From assembly GCA_947452005.1 (NCBI GenBank), contig CANGBC010000002.1:62001-126000 (forward strand): a DNA stretch of 64,000 nucleotides, given 5' to 3'. Positions 63,890 through 64,000 of the stretch are shown one piece after another (the stretch's first letter is position 1; each line of letters begins with the position of its first letter). The DNA comes from Beijerinckiaceae bacterium (GTDB lineage Bacteria > Pseudomonadota > Alphaproteobacteria > Rhizobiales > Beijerinckiaceae). Below the pieces are notes generated by a model, which made no database searches, had not been told where the DNA came from, and worked only from the letters and a program-made list of their open reading frames with translations. Position numbers and translations under genes: made by a program.

Positions 63890-64000
63890 TCACACCACTT
63901 CTTCCGGCACTGCACCTGCATCAAATTGCAGGCGTGCGAGGCGCGCATAGAGGCCGCCTTGGGCGACCAGCTCGGCATGCGTGCCTTCTTCGACAATCGC
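63890..64000 (-). CDS. ABC transporter ATP-binding protein, C-terminal end only
   Basis: On the minus strand the frame from the window edge reads [20 protein letters not shown] then LARLQFDAG and stops at 63890 (36 codons). The [18 protein letters not shown] wording is typical of the last residues of an exporter-type ABC ATPase, after the H-loop. Everything upstream is outside the window, so the substrate cannot be said. Confidence 0.8.
   Translation of the reverse strand, partial: AIVEEGTHAELVAQGGLYARLARLQFDAGAVPEEVV

Overview
The window reads as chromosomal DNA of an alphaproteobacterium of the Hyphomicrobiales (Rhizobiales) type. This rests on the E. coli-type SerA, a SerC preceded by a possible serC-leader hairpin, an RpoH with the QKKLFFNLR box, the tolQRAB-pal-cpoB-tilS-ftsH order, DUF4164-zapA-(6S RNA)-fau, and dispersed palindromes of the GTCATTGCGAG/CTCGCAATGAC kind. 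It is GC-rich and gene-dense, with many ATGA-type stop/start overlaps. I saw no tRNA, rRNA, prophage, IS element or CRISPR array.

Layout. 1-3.7 kb: a partial LuxR-type regulator, serA and a RhlE-like DEAD-box helicase. 3.7-17.4 kb (minus strand): a five-gene alpha-glucan/trehalose operon transcribed treZ > malQ-treY (one fused protein) > glgE > treS-maltokinase > glgB, every junction overlapping. It unites the TreYZ route (glucan to trehalose) with the GlgE route (trehalose to maltose to maltose-1-phosphate to branched glucan). 17.5-25.6 kb: an accessory catabolic-looking block with an EutA-family reactivase lacking its lyase, two paralogous cupins, a LysR regulator diverging from an amidohydrolase across a perfect palindrome, an orphan periplasmic binding protein, a class II aldolase-fold enzyme and an IclR regulator. 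25.6-39.7 kb: housekeeping genes (HI0933-like flavoprotein, RluC/D-type pseudouridine synthase, rpoH, a proline-rich membrane protein, purA, a DMT exporter, serC, glmM, arsC, a TauE/SafE permease, ruvCAB). 39.8-48.9 kb: the cell-envelope cluster ybgC-tolQRAB-pal-cpoB-tilS-ftsH. 49.1-54.5 kb (minus): tkt-gap-pgk-fba of central carbon metabolism. 54.7-64 kb: DUF4164, zapA, a fused HigB-HigA toxin-antitoxin gene, the probable 6S RNA, fau, ymdB, a StbD/StbE-type toxin-antitoxin pair, yebC, a ThiE-like protein, a Sel1-repeat protein, an inositol monophosphatase, a MotA/ExbB-OmpA/MotB-like pair and the end of an ABC transporter.

Most notable: (i) HigB and HigA in one reading frame, with two palindromic operator candidates just upstream, placed between zapA and the 6S RNA; (ii) a four-arm, terminator-containing leader upstream of purA that looks like an attenuator; (iii) the EutA/twin-cupin/amidohydrolase block of unknown substrate; (iv) the MalQ-TreY fusion; (v) a strong intrinsic terminator for the helicase gene lying inside the antisense coding sequence of glgB. 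All functions are read from motifs and family knowledge. No database search was possible.
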